A stretch of 64,000 nt of DNA from contig JAJDDB010000023.1 in NCBI GenBank assembly GCA_029260575.1, forward strand, positions 1-64,000, read 5' to 3'. This document shows positions 1 to 8,047 of this stretch, piece after piece. Numbering within the stretch: position 1 is the stretch's first letter; every line of letters starts with the position of its first letter. Below the pieces are notes generated by a model. It made no database searches. It worked only from the letters and a program-made list of their open reading frames with translations, and was not told the origin of the DNA. The DNA is from Phycisphaerales bacterium (GTDB lineage Bacteria > Planctomycetota > Phycisphaerae > Phycisphaerales > SM1A02). A program made the translations under genes and the position numbers.

Positions 1-146
1 TTGCGCGCGGACGTGGTGCGCCTGTGAAGTGGTCGCACGGCTGTACCCGCCGCTGTTACAAGTGCATCACATGCTGCGAATGGCCGATAAAAGGCGTATG
101 CCAAAGCCTGTCGTTTCAATCCTCATCCCCAACTTCGACCACGGCA
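1..146 (+). pseudogene. 5' fragment of a family-2 glycosyltransferase gene, cut by an IS
   Basis: A reading frame with ATG codons at 71, 80 and 98 encodes [15 protein letters not shown]. This resembles the first beta strand and loop of GT2 glycosyltransferases (VSILIPNYNHG). The match stops near 140-146, where the sequence becomes the IS-B transposase sequence on the other strand (compare 57289 onward). The rest of the glycosyltransferase is therefore missing here. A separate frame ends at a TGA at 25-27 and may be the tail of an upstream gene. The similarity covers only about 15 residues, so the call is tentative. Confidence 0.4.
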
Positions 147-627
147 TATGTTTCTTGCGTTCAGGTACCGGCTCAATGCCAAATTGTTTCAGAATCCACC
201 GTACACTCGAACGCGAGACTGTGAGTCTCCGTTTGGAATGCTCACCACCGATCCGGGTGTAGCCCCAGCCTTCATTGTCAGTTGCCATTCGAACAACCAG
301 TTCGCGAACGTCTTTGCTGACCCGCGGCCGGCCTGGTCGTCGCTTGGCACTGCCATCGTATTTGCGAGCAATCAATTCACGGTGCCAGCGCAGAATCGTA
401 TCCGGCGTTACGATCGTTCCAAATTCACATAGCACACGCCTTCCGAGTCGTTTTCCCTTGGCAGCCAATCGAGATCGCTGATCATTAGTAAAGCGAAGCC
501 TGCGATCGCCATTGAGTTCCAGCAGCACACGAACCTGCTCCTGAAGAAATTCGATCTTCTGCCGCTGCTCCTCATTCAGCCACCCGGCAATGGCAAGTAG
601 CAGCATTTGCATTGGGAACGTCAACAT
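67..627 (-). pseudogene. IS-B transposase, N-terminal fragment
   Basis: The frame encodes 186 residues. Residues 1 to about 160 match the other IS-B copies (18008 and 56711): a hydrophobic N-terminal helix, a coiled coil ([17 protein letters not shown]), an HTH-like segment ending [16 protein letters not shown], and the linker RRPGRP. The protein then runs out at HMPW, exactly where the rve catalytic core starts in the 56711 copy. The last ~25 residues are read from the flanking glycosyltransferase DNA in antisense. With no DDE residues it cannot be an active transposase. Confidence 0.8.
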
Positions 628-743
628 GACGCCAGTCTACCGTACCAGATTACGGTGATGTCGTCCGAAACCAGCCACTTCGCATGCGTTGCATCTTCGC
701 ACAAACAAACGACTTATACGTAGGCTGATAAATGGAACACGAC
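141..743 (-). mobile_element. IS-B remnant (N-terminal half of element)
   Basis: This is the 5' part of an IS-B element lying on the minus strand. Its outer end at 733-743 reads TGGAACACGAC. That is the approximate inverse of the GTGCTGTTCCA ends seen at 35756, 47214 and 56684. The inner edge near 141 is a break, since the transposase catalytic half is absent. It abuts a short terminal piece of IS-A (741-778), so IS-B appears to have inserted into or next to an IS-A copy that was later lost. Confidence 0.75.
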
Positions 744-778
744 GGGACTTGCGATTCGGCTGAATAATTGCACCATAC
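741..778. repeat. IS-A terminal fragment
   Basis: The sequence GGGACTTGC-GATTCGGCTGAATAATTGCACCATAC matches the transposase-proximal end of IS-A at 3939-3975 and 20528-20566. Only the end is left. The rest of that copy has been replaced by IS-B on the left. Confidence 0.7.
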
Positions 779-793
779 GCCGTCAGTCAGAAC

Positions 794-1087
794 CTAACGG
801 ACATTCTTGACAGGCGGTGATATTCTGGATGCGAATATATTTTCGAATATCACAAATACAACAATGCCAACAATAATATTTACAGTGTACATGCCAACTG
901 CCATCACCCCGTGTTCCATCCAATTTGGCAAGTGATCGCCGTAGGCTTGGCTTGCTAGAGCTCGCAATACTCCATATGGAAAATACGTTACGTAAGTATT
1001 TCCTACACTGAACATTGTACCGAGAACAATTGCTATAGAAACCGCAAATGTTCTCGCGCCAATTATGGATCGCATGTGTGTACTCAC
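794..1087 (-). CDS. Small membrane protein of RHS locus 0
   Basis: The protein is 97 residues and matches no family I recognise. Two hydrophobic segments (about residues 13-36 and 60-85) suggest two membrane spans with a short polar loop between them. Its start overlaps the stop of the preceding gene (1084-2028) by four bases (ATGA), so the two are probably translationally coupled. It is the last of three co-directional genes behind the RHS tip at 2006-2791. In polymorphic toxin loci that position is typical of immunity genes or of further cargo. A role in immunity is inference from position and membrane topology only. Confidence 0.6.
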   Translation of the reverse strand: MSTHMRSIIGARTFAVSIAIVLGTMFSVGNTYVTYFPYGVLRALASQAYGDHLPNWMEHGVMAVGMYTVNIIVGIVVFVIFENIFASRISPPVKNVR

Positions 1088-2028
1088 TCTAAAAGCTTTT
1101 GAGAAATGACAGTTCTTGCGTACTGCTCCCAGTCGCTACACTCTTGGGCATCGATTAGGTATTCTGGATCTACATTCTCAAGCACATATCGTACTTGTTC
1201 ACATGTATAGGTATCGCTTGCAGGAGCATCAAGTCCTTTGTTAATGTGAATAATTGTTAGCGCGCACTGATCAATATCTGGGCCTAAATCTCTATAGGCA
1301 GCAAGCAGCTGCAATCGCCTTTGATCACCAATTGGACTATCTTGGAACGCCCATTTAATGAATAACCGCATCTCCGGCTGAAGCAACATGCCTTTGGCAC
1401 GTCGTTCGCGGCATTGTTCGTTAAAATCACTCCATAGTGACTCTATGTCCGTTGATCCAGTGTGCAAACTGTTGGGCGGAAGTACGAATCCAAGACCGGA
1501 CAGAGTAGCGTCCAGTTCTCTGAGCTGTTTGGTGGAGGTGCCTTTTGTAGAGATGTCTTCGTACATTGTGAGGAATGCCGGTACGGTTGCCGCATATGCG
1601 TTCCGGCACACTTTGATGAACTCCTGCTGTTGTGAGGTAGATGCAAATTGAGATTCTAATGACCATCGACAGATTGCGTGTATTTCTTGCGGGCTTAGTT
1701 CGGGTAAACGTTGCTTGAATAGTCGTATGAGCGACCCCTGTCTTGCAGGGTTGCTGTTTGACTGGCGTAGGTCATTCACCAAGTCCATTTGTTGAAATGT
1801 GTGATCATCAATAATTCCTAGCGGCGCATGTGTTTGTGGGGCGGATCTCATAAAAGGAAGTACAAGGAAGACGAATCCGGTTAATGCGCCACCTAGAATG
1901 AGACTGGAAACTGTAATAATCAGCCAACCGGTATCTTGTCGCGTGCGATTTTTGTTCTTTGTCAAATCTGCTAAATTGTTCAATTGGGTTCCTTGTGCCG
2001 TTGGTCTAATTATAGAGTAAACCATCAT
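1084..2028 (-). CDS. Membrane-anchored hypothetical protein of RHS locus 0
   Basis: The product is 314 residues. A polar N-terminus of about 33 residues precedes one clear transmembrane helix (WLIITVSSLILGGALTGFVF, near residues 35-57). A mostly helical, soluble C-terminal region of about 250 residues with scattered cysteines follows. No family is recognised. The gene overlaps the end of the RHS tip gene by 23 bases and the next membrane gene by 4, so the three form one transcription unit. Its place directly behind a toxin tip makes it the first candidate for the cognate immunity protein, but no residue-level evidence supports that. Confidence 0.6.
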   Translation of the reverse strand: MMVYSIIRPTAQGTQLNNLADLTKNKNRTRQDTGWLIITVSSLILGGALTGFVFLVLPFMRSAPQTHAPLGIIDDHTFQQMDLVNDLRQSNSNPARQGSLIRLFKQRLPELSPQEIHAICRWSLESQFASTSQQQEFIKVCRNAYAATVPAFLTMYEDISTKGTSTKQLRELDATLSGLGFVLPPNSLHTGSTDIESLWSDFNEQCRERRAKGMLLQPEMRLFIKWAFQDSPIGDQRRLQLLAAYRDLGPDIDQCALTIIHINKGLDAPASDTYTCEQVRYVLENVDPEYLIDAQECSDWEQYARTVISQKLLE

Positions 2029-2791
2029 CTATCATACATTCCGGCTTGCACTCGGCTTCGTACTGAAGAAAATCTGTACAGTCCCTGTTGGCGTTGCGCC
2101 AAGCTTTAAGAGCATATTCGTACTCCTTGTGCCCGGCGAGTTGCCAATGACGATTCGACGAGCAATAGAGGATGTTGAACTTGTCAAGACATTTGATCCA
2201 TTTATTGTGATTGGATCGGTGTCTATTTATCTCTTTTTGCAATGCCGGTAACGCTGCGCATGGATCTGAGAGGCATAATACTTCGTATACGCGAGCAAAA
2301 TTACCTTTTTGGTAGCCGACAAGTTTCCGCTCTTTATCCTTTCTAGCATTTCTTGTGACGGGCATCTGGCTTTCACCAACATATCGTATGGCAGGGTATC
2401 CGCCACGATCGACGCAGTCTTGCACATACTTCTCCATTAAGGCATTGCTTGCAGCGTCAAACAGAGGTTTGTACATCACGAGCCAAACTTGGGGGGCCTT
2501 TTCAATTATTGCTTTGATAGCAGTGCCACGAGCACTGAGGCCTTTTTCTTTGGGGCAGAATATGTTGCCGGGCTTGGGAAGTTGGCGTGTATACGGTTTT
2601 TTCTTGCCAGGAGGTGTCTTGTATCCTTTTGGCGCTGGATACTTGGAACCGGAGCCCAGACCCGAGGGATCCTGCAAGTCAACTGGGGATGAATGTACAT
2701 ACTCAAAGAGATTCAACGAATCTTCGTATTCAAGCGGGTCCCTTTCCATCCACCGCCCGTATGGTGCAAGTATTCGTTCAACCAAATTCAC
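2006..2791 (-). pseudogene. Orphan RHS core and C-terminal toxin tip (5'-truncated)
   Basis: The frame opens inside the end of IS-A. From about 2755 it reads GRWMERDPLEYEDSLNLFEY and then SSPVDLQDPSGL, the RHS-associated core that closes the YD shell and marks the self-cleavage point. About 215 residues of variable tip follow, with eight or more cysteines and a basic Pro/Lys linker (PAPKGYKTPPGKKKP). All upstream YD repeats and any export signal are missing, removed with the IS-A insertion. It may still be read as a promoterless cassette, or survive as a donor for recombination with intact RHS genes. The tip matches no toxin family I know. Confidence 0.75.
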
Positions 2792-3975
2792 GCCGCCCTC
2801 CGATGATAGGTGCGAAGCAGGCCATCGAGCCTAGCGGTACATTCAACTGATTGTGCCAGTGTTGACTCGACACGCACAGGATTGATTGTCTGGTTGCCGA
2901 TTCCCTGATGTGGTCGTTCTTCGTTGTAGTGATCGATGTACTCGTCGATCGCATATTGCAAAGAGCGTTCACCAAAGAAGATCAATCGATCAGTGCATTC
3001 AGTCTTAATAGAGCGAACGAATCGCTCAGCATAGGCGTTCAGGTTTGGTGAGCGGGGTGGAAGGCGCACTGGTGTGACTCCTGATTGTTCCAGCATCTGC
3101 CGGAATTCATAGGAGTACTTGCTGTCGCGATCGATGATCAGGAATCGTTTGCCGAGAAGGAAACCTTCAAATGGATCGGTGAGGTTCCTCGCCATTTGCA
3201 GCATCCAACATTCGTTTGGATTGCGCGTGATGCCGGCAACATGCACTCGACGTGTTGAAAGATTGAGAACGAACAGCACGTAGTGCGTGACGAGCCCGCG
3301 GCAGGTCCAGACTTCGACCGTGAAGAAATCTGCGGCTGCCAGGCATGACCAGTTTGCGCGCAGGAATTGGCGCCACGTTGTTCGTTTTCGCCGTTCTGGC
3401 GATGGCTCGATCCCATTCGCCTTCAGAATGTTGCGCACGGTTGTCGGCGAAAGTTGATGCCCGAGCTTCTTGATCTCACCTTCGATGCGGTCATAGCCCC
3501 ACAGTGGATTCTCCAGCGCCATGCGAGCTACCAACCGGCGGAGCAGATCGATCACCGGTGGCCTGCCGGGTTTGCGTCGATTGCTGAAGTCGAAATTGGC
3601 CGCGATCAATCGTCGATGCCAGCGCAGAATAGTGTCAGGCGTGACTAAGGACGCCCATTCACCCAGCAGTTTGCGACCGAGCTTCTTGCCGAGCACAGCA
3701 AGTCGAATTCGTTGGTCATCTGTCAGTCGGGGTCGTTTGCCCAACTGTTCACGCAGAATGCGATTCTCTTCTCGTAGATACAGGTTGATTGCTCGCTCAC
3801 GCTCGGTAAGCATGCCAGCGAAACACAACAGCATCAATTCGAGCGGTCGAAGGAGTTCAAGCATGGCCCGAGCGTATCACGCCACAATGTCGTCGGCCGA
3901 GATCCGCGTGTATTCACACTTCATACACTCTTACAAACACAGGACTTGCAGCTCGGCTGAATAGTTGCACCATAC
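2759..3975 (-). mobile_element. IS-A copy 1 (complete, about 1217 bp)
   Basis: Ends are inverted: GTATGGTGCAAGTATTCG on the left and the inverse of CGGCTGAATAGTTGCACCATAC on the right. One transposase gene (2788-3864) fills the element. No target duplication is visible: the left flank is RHS coding sequence and the right flank is an HTH regulator gene. The insertion was therefore probably followed by a deletion that removed the RHS body. Confidence 0.8.
2788..3864 (-). CDS. IS-A transposase (rve/DDE integrase-core family)
   Basis: The protein is 358 residues. It begins with a hydrophobic helix ([13 protein letters not shown]) and a coiled coil ([11 protein letters not shown]). An HTH-type segment ending [15 protein letters not shown] and the linker RRKPGRPP come next. 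The rve catalytic core carries the first Asp in AADFF, the second in the IDRDSKY region, and the Glu in [11 protein letters not shown]. The C-terminus ends YHRRAA, a variant of the YYRQAA ending shared by the other elements here. It carries out cut-and-paste or copy-out transposition of IS-A. All three catalytic positions are present, so it may be active. Confidence 0.85.
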   Translation of the reverse strand: MLELLRPLELMLLCFAGMLTERERAINLYLREENRILREQLGKRPRLTDDQRIRLAVLGKKLGRKLLGEWASLVTPDTILRWHRRLIAANFDFSNRRKPGRPPVIDLLRRLVARMALENPLWGYDRIEGEIKKLGHQLSPTTVRNILKANGIEPSPERRKRTTWRQFLRANWSCLAAADFFTVEVWTCRGLVTHYVLFVLNLSTRRVHVAGITRNPNECWMLQMARNLTDPFEGFLLGKRFLIIDRDSKYSYEFRQMLEQSGVTPVRLPPRSPNLNAYAERFVRSIKTECTDRLIFFGERSLQYAIDEYIDHYNEERPHQGIGNQTINPVRVESTLAQSVECTARLDGLLRTYHRRAA

Positions 3976-4011
3976 GCGGTCAACACTTCACTTCAATGGC
4001 TCTTTCACCAG

Positions 4012-4317
4012 TTGGGCGTGACCCACAACTGGGAGATTCTGCAGATGCTCGCACGAGCATCGTGCAGCATTCATCATCTCGCAGAGTATTTGAAACTGGC
4101 CGATGCAGAGATCAGTCGCAGCCTGCGCATGCTGAATGAACTAGGGCTTGTGACGTTTCGTAATCTTAAGAGGAACCAAATCTATGCGCTGGCGAAGGAC
4201 GTGACGCTCACGCTACATGATGATGGAGCGTTGAAGATTCAGTTTCAGTGGGAATTGAACACCTCGATTCTGATTGAAATTTGTCCGACTGGTGACATTG
4301 ACTTGGCTAGAGACTGA
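4012..4317 (+). CDS. ArsR-like winged-helix regulator, probably 5'-truncated
   Basis: The product is 101 residues from a TTG codon. The open frame runs back to 3961 and gives extra helix-like sequence (SLQWLFHQLGVTHNWEIL), so the true N-terminus was probably lost at the IS-A border at 3975. The winged-helix fold is recognisable: WEILQMLARASCSIHHLAEYL as the first helices, then AEISRSLRMLNELGLV as the recognition helix, then a short wing. The residues after it (LHDDGALKIQFQWE) are beta-rich. No metal-binding Cys pair of the ArsR/SmtB type is visible. The regulated genes are unknown; the next gene downstream runs convergently. Confidence 0.6.
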   Translation: MGVTHNWEILQMLARASCSIHHLAEYLKLADAEISRSLRMLNELGLVTFRNLKRNQIYALAKDVTLTLHDDGALKIQFQWELNTSILIEICPTGDIDLARD

Positions 4318-4346
4318 CGGCCTCCGAATCTGACCTGCAGCGCAGA

Positions 4347-4496
4347 CTATTCAGCCTCAAACGCTGTCGCGAACTGGGATTCAACAGTCGCCAGATGAGC
4401 GCTGAGGCGCACTTGGGCAGCGATTACGTTCGAGTCACTACGAATCTCCGCCAGCAGCGCCTGCTCGGCGTTGTATGCATCGACTTCCTTCTTCGT
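4347..4496 (-). pseudogene. Detached 3' end, paralogous to the secreted protein at 7165-7878
   Basis: Read on the minus strand, this stretch encodes VDAYNAEQALLAEIRSD, then AAQVRLSAHLATVESQF, then a terminal AFEAE and a stop. It closely parallels the last 49 residues of the 237-residue protein at 7165-7878 (IDEYNAEQVLLSEIRSD and onward). No matching upstream part is present. It overlaps, in another frame, the tail of the PEP-CTERM-type protein at 4424-5059, so a deletion or illegitimate recombination seems to have joined the two genes. Confidence 0.75.
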
Positions 4497-5059
4497 CGCC
4501 GGCGCGTGATGAGTTGCACGAATGCCAACGGCGCGAATGCCCCTGGCGCGGGAACACTGATCGGCGGACCGAAGTGCAGGTCGTCGATCACAGTGAGATT
4601 GTCAGTTGGATCGAACACTCGCACGCGGTCAAATGCGACGTCGGAGATCACACCGCTGAACTGCTCCGGAAGCGGTCGCTGGAATTCAAAGAGCAGTGTG
4701 TCACCGAGATACAACTCCATTCGAACAGAGCCGAGATAGTCCGAAGCAATCCAGTTGATCGGCTCATCGAAGAACAGATCATTGCCGTCGAAGATGCGCA
4801 GTCCCCAGTCGTCGGCAAACGAAGGTACATCAAGAGTGATGAAGTTGGTTCCTTCGAAATTCAACCCCATCGGCGCATATTGGTCAGTGAGGCTCGAGTT
4901 ATTGGGAAGTCCCGTGAACCCGATTGTGGTGATGTGTGCAGCGCCACCTGCGTCTGTAAACCAATTGTCCCTTTCAGACTCTCCGTAGACGACGAATTCG
5001 GCGTGGGAAACCGTCGCAAGGAGCATTGGAAGCAAGAGCGCTGTCTTTCGGAGTTTCAT
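4424..5059 (-). CDS. Exported protein with PEP-CTERM-like tail, C-terminus altered
   Basis: The product is 211 residues. A signal peptide (KTALLLPMLLATVSHA) is followed by a beta-rich domain with FEGTNFITLDVP and FDRVRVFDPTDNLTVIDDLHF, as in many secreted planctomycete beta-sandwich proteins. Near residue 170 comes VPAPGAFAPLAFVQLITRRRRRR, a sorting-tail arrangement of Pro-Ala-Pro motif, hydrophobic segment and Arg run. The natural protein should end just after the arginines. Here it continues about 20 residues because it is fused out of frame to the paralogous tail at 4347-4496. A purine-rich GAGAGAGA sequence precedes the ATG. Confidence 0.7.
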   Translation of the reverse strand: MKLRKTALLLPMLLATVSHAEFVVYGESERDNWFTDAGGAAHITTIGFTGLPNNSSLTDQYAPMGLNFEGTNFITLDVPSFADDWGLRIFDGNDLFFDEPINWIASDYLGSVRMELYLGDTLLFEFQRPLPEQFSGVISDVAFDRVRVFDPTDNLTVIDDLHFGPPISVPAPGAFAPLAFVQLITRRRRRRKSMHTTPSRRCWRRFVVTRT

Positions 5060-5132
5060 GGAAGTCTCTCTCTCTTCAAAGTCCTAAAGCGAGCCGCCCG
5101 CCGCAACGAGCGGCTCGCGCAGTAGTTGTCAA

Positions 5133-6842
5133 TCAATCAAAAGGATCAGTATCCGGGCACGGCGGACATGTCGTGCAACCGCTGAGGTAGTTTTTCATCC
5201 AGCAGTTCCAGTTCGTCTTGACCTTCCCCGACTCCTGGCTGTCGGTCATCACGTCTTGATAATCGTCCCAGTCGTCCATGGTCAGGCCGGCGCCAGTGAC
5301 CTCGTCTTCGAGCGAAAGCACTTCGCTGGGAATCGCGCCGATCTGGCATCCCCAGTCGGCGAGGAGGTCCAGCAGATCAAAGACGTCGACAATGTTCGTC
5401 GGGGAGGCGATGTCGCGACCTTCCTTGTCCGTGTTCCAGTTGTCAAGTAAGGCAAGTAGATCGAACACATCCACAACACCATCCGGGTGCAGTGTCGTCG
5501 GGCTGGCAATATCCCCGGGGCAGACATTTGTGCGGTATTCATCGTACGGAATGAGGACACCGGAGCGATACTCGATAGGGCTGGCTCCCTGTTCGCCCCA
5601 AACGACAATCCAACCATCGTCATTGATCGCTGTTGCACATATCAACTGATTGAAGTCGCGCAAATCGTCGATCACATCAGCGGTGTCACCGCTGATGTCA
5701 ATCGTTGACCACGAACTGGAGCCGTCATCGTAGCGCCACAACAGCGCTTTCGACGCCGTCGTGTTGCGGCCGACGACTTCGATCGTGCCATCGCCGAGAG
5801 TATCGCGAATGTCAAGCGCCATTTCCGAATGCGATGACTGAGAAACAAGCAGCGGCAATCGATCCGGACTATCACCGGGGCCGTTGCGCCAGACGTATCC
5901 GAACTGGCGGCAGGTTATCGAGTCAACCGGGTCGTGGCCGAAACCTGCGACCAGGGCATCGTCAATTCCGTCGTCACTTACGGCATGGCCGACGATAAAC
6001 TCGGTTGGCTCAACCTGCCCGTCCACGTCTGGCTCAAGATCGATGCCATTTGCAGACGGATCGGGCCAGAATGCACCGTCGGTACCGTCGTCACAGCCAC
6101 CGCCAAAACATATAATTGGGTTCTGATCACAGGATTTCAGGCCGGAAATGAGTACGTCGCCCTGCGCTATGATTGTGTCCGACACACCGAACGCGACCCC
6201 TGTGAGTGGACTCGGCAGGGGAAGGTCGGTGGTGCTGCCGCCAATCTCATGAATGAAACTTTCTTTGTACGTCGGAGAAGGAAAGCTCGAGAACACGTAT
6301 TCGTAGTAGGCGCCGTCGCCGCCGACAAGGATCGCATCGTCGTCGTTGTTGATGGAAAAGGCGTTGAACCGATCGCTGAGAATTGTACGTAGGCCCGGAC
6401 CCGACAGATCCCAGATGATGGCGTCCTTGTCCGTGCCCACGTGGCTTCGCCCGACGGCTACGCCTTCATCGTTAATGTCAAAAGCGATCGTTCCGTCATC
6501 GGCTGCAGTCGCGCCGGGGTTGAAAGTGAAGATCTCGTCGATTTCCTCCAACCCCGCGCCGACACCATACCCGCCAAACGGCAGCCAGATCACCGCTTCA
6601 AACGGATCACCCGCGTCGTCCAGCCGAAGCCCGACAACCTGGCCGAGGTTGTTGATGCCGAACATAATTACTCTCTCATCCTCAGAATCGATATCGCCGC
6701 ATTCTATGAGTATGAAATCAGCAGGCTCATACGTCGCGGCGGAGGTTGGCGCAACGGCAGCGCCGAGCAACCCTCCAATCAGTATGGACTTCAACCATCG
6801 TGATGAGCAAGGATTCAGCACCGAATTTGTACATTGCATCAT
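5133..6842 (-). CDS. Exported HAF-repeat protein with dockerin-like C-terminus
   Basis: The product is 569 residues. After an N-terminal signal region (about residues 17-36) it shows repeated motifs of the type FGINNLGQVVG, FDINDEGVAVG and FSINNDDDAILVGG. These are characteristic of HAF-type extracellular beta-propeller repeats. At about residues 440-500 there are two dockerin-like calcium-binding motifs (VVDVFDLLALLDNW and IVDVFDLLDLLADW), preceded by CPGDIASPT. That is the standard C-terminal module of Phycisphaerae exoproteins. A Cys-rich end (CTTCPPCPDTD) follows. It is probably secreted or surface-attached; the ligand is unknown. Confidence 0.8.
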   Translation of the reverse strand: MMQCTNSVLNPCSSRWLKSILIGGLLGAAVAPTSAATYEPADFILIECGDIDSEDERVIMFGINNLGQVVGLRLDDAGDPFEAVIWLPFGGYGVGAGLEEIDEIFTFNPGATAADDGTIAFDINDEGVAVGRSHVGTDKDAIIWDLSGPGLRTILSDRFNAFSINNDDDAILVGGDGAYYEYVFSSFPSPTYKESFIHEIGGSTTDLPLPSPLTGVAFGVSDTIIAQGDVLISGLKSCDQNPIICFGGGCDDGTDGAFWPDPSANGIDLEPDVDGQVEPTEFIVGHAVSDDGIDDALVAGFGHDPVDSITCRQFGYVWRNGPGDSPDRLPLLVSQSSHSEMALDIRDTLGDGTIEVVGRNTTASKALLWRYDDGSSSWSTIDISGDTADVIDDLRDFNQLICATAINDDGWIVVWGEQGASPIEYRSGVLIPYDEYRTNVCPGDIASPTTLHPDGVVDVFDLLALLDNWNTDKEGRDIASPTNIVDVFDLLDLLADWGCQIGAIPSEVLSLEDEVTGAGLTMDDWDDYQDVMTDSQESGKVKTNWNCWMKNYLSGCTTCPPCPDTDPFD

Positions 6843-7164
6843 TCAAGCCTCCAGAAGGTGGTGATTCTGGGCAACGCACAATGCGTCGCCTCTACATGTA
6901 GGTGCGTACCCAACCACCCAGATGTGTACAAAAGTGGCGACTTCTGGCAACGTGCCGGTTCTGGGAGGCGAATGAAATCCAGCTTTAGATAGAGCTGATT
7001 GTTGGTGTAAGCGGTTGGACGTGAGGTGGTCATTTAGCTCGGATATTGGACCTTCGACCGTTGTGAGCCCAGAACCCGTATGGTGGGTTAGTTAGCCGAA
7101 CAGCCGGTGGCGGCTGTAGCCGAGACATCGGTTCCCTTGTTGTTCGATTTGTTTGAATCACGGT
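6843..7164. other. Intergenic region
   Basis: This 322-base stretch lies between two minus-strand genes. No convincing gene, IS end or terminator was seen. It presumably holds the promoter of the HAF-repeat gene. Confidence 0.4.
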
Positions 7165-7878
7165 CTATTCCGCATCGAATGCCGTTTCGAACTGCGATTC
7201 AACAAGATCCAGATGAGCGGTCAGGCGAACCTGAGCAGCAGTCACATTCAGATCACTACGAATCTCCGACAGCAACACCTGCTCAGCGTTGTACTCGTCG
7301 ATCTCCTCTTCTTCATCGAGATCACCGGTGCCGACTCGTGCTATTCGCTGTTCCGAGCGCAGTGCTTCTTTCACTGCTTTCCACTCGTCATCACTGCGAT
7401 CCTGTGCACAGAACGATGCCGGCATGTCATGCCCGGCGGCGTTCTTCCAGATGGCTAGTGCTGCGATCTTCTGCGCATTCAGACCGTCTGTTACGCGTTC
7501 AAGAAGCTCTGCTTTGGCATTGTCAAGTTGGCTGTGGAACGTCCTCAGGCTCTGAACTGCAGTTCGATAGTCCTGAAACGCTTGCCCGACGCCTGGATTC
7601 GCTCGACAGACTTCGAGTCGGTTATTGACGTTGGCTATGCCAAGCTGGCAATGGCCTTCCAAAGTATCGATGGCGCTGATCAGATCGCGGTTGGATTCGA
7701 ATCGGCCCAAGATTGTGCCGGCGTCAGCCTGCAGATCGGCAACGACAATCGATTCCGGCGTGATGCCGACATCTGCTGCCGCTCGAGCGAGATCAGTCTC
7801 TGCTGCAGCAATGGTGCAGAATCCGACTGCGACAATAGCGGCAAGAGCGGTCTTCATTGGTCGTGGAATCAGGAACAT
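7165..7878 (-). CDS. Secreted hypothetical protein
   Basis: The product is 237 residues. The start at 7878 is favoured by GGAGGACGCACC directly upstream. A signal peptide follows (MKTALAAIVAVGFCTIAAA, with cleavage likely at the AAA-ET junction). The mature part is helical, with three cysteines and an acidic patch (DLDEEEEIDEYNAEQ). The C-terminal helix is the segment duplicated at 4347-4496. No known family is recognised. It is divergent from the DUF1573/RHS operon and separated from it by a perfect inverted repeat (7995-8035), so the two may share control. Confidence 0.7.
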   Translation of the reverse strand: MFLIPRPMKTALAAIVAVGFCTIAAAETDLARAAADVGITPESIVVADLQADAGTILGRFESNRDLISAIDTLEGHCQLGIANVNNRLEVCRANPGVGQAFQDYRTAVQSLRTFHSQLDNAKAELLERVTDGLNAQKIAALAIWKNAAGHDMPASFCAQDRSDDEWKAVKEALRSEQRIARVGTGDLDEEEEIDEYNAEQVLLSEIRSDLNVTAAQVRLTAHLDLVESQFETAFDAE

Positions 7879-7994
7879 GGTGCGTCCTCCGAGTTGTGAG
7901 AGGCGAGGTGAGCTGTTTCCGCAGCGCCTGCATTCAGGTTGCTGACAGACGAGACAGATTGAACACTCGTATTAGGACGCCCCTCAGAGGCCAG

Positions 7995-8035
7995 TTCAAC
8001 TATTCCTAATTCCTAAGGAATTGAGAATAGTTGAA
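7995..8035. promoter_or_regulatory. Inverted repeat between divergent genes
   Basis: The arms TTCAACTATTC (7995-8005) and GAATAGTTGAA (8025-8035) are perfect 11-base inverses. A nested inner pair, AATTCC and GGAATT, lies between them. No U-tract follows on either strand, so an operator or RNA hairpin is likelier than an intrinsic terminator. It sits between the secreted protein gene (minus) and the DUF1573-RHS operon (plus). Confidence 0.45.
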
Positions 8036-8047
8036 ATCGCTTTCCGC

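Noticed and set aside
5278-6864. Plus-strand frames opposite the HAF-repeat gene
   Set aside because: They are antisense shadows of a gene with clear signal peptide, repeats and dockerin motifs.
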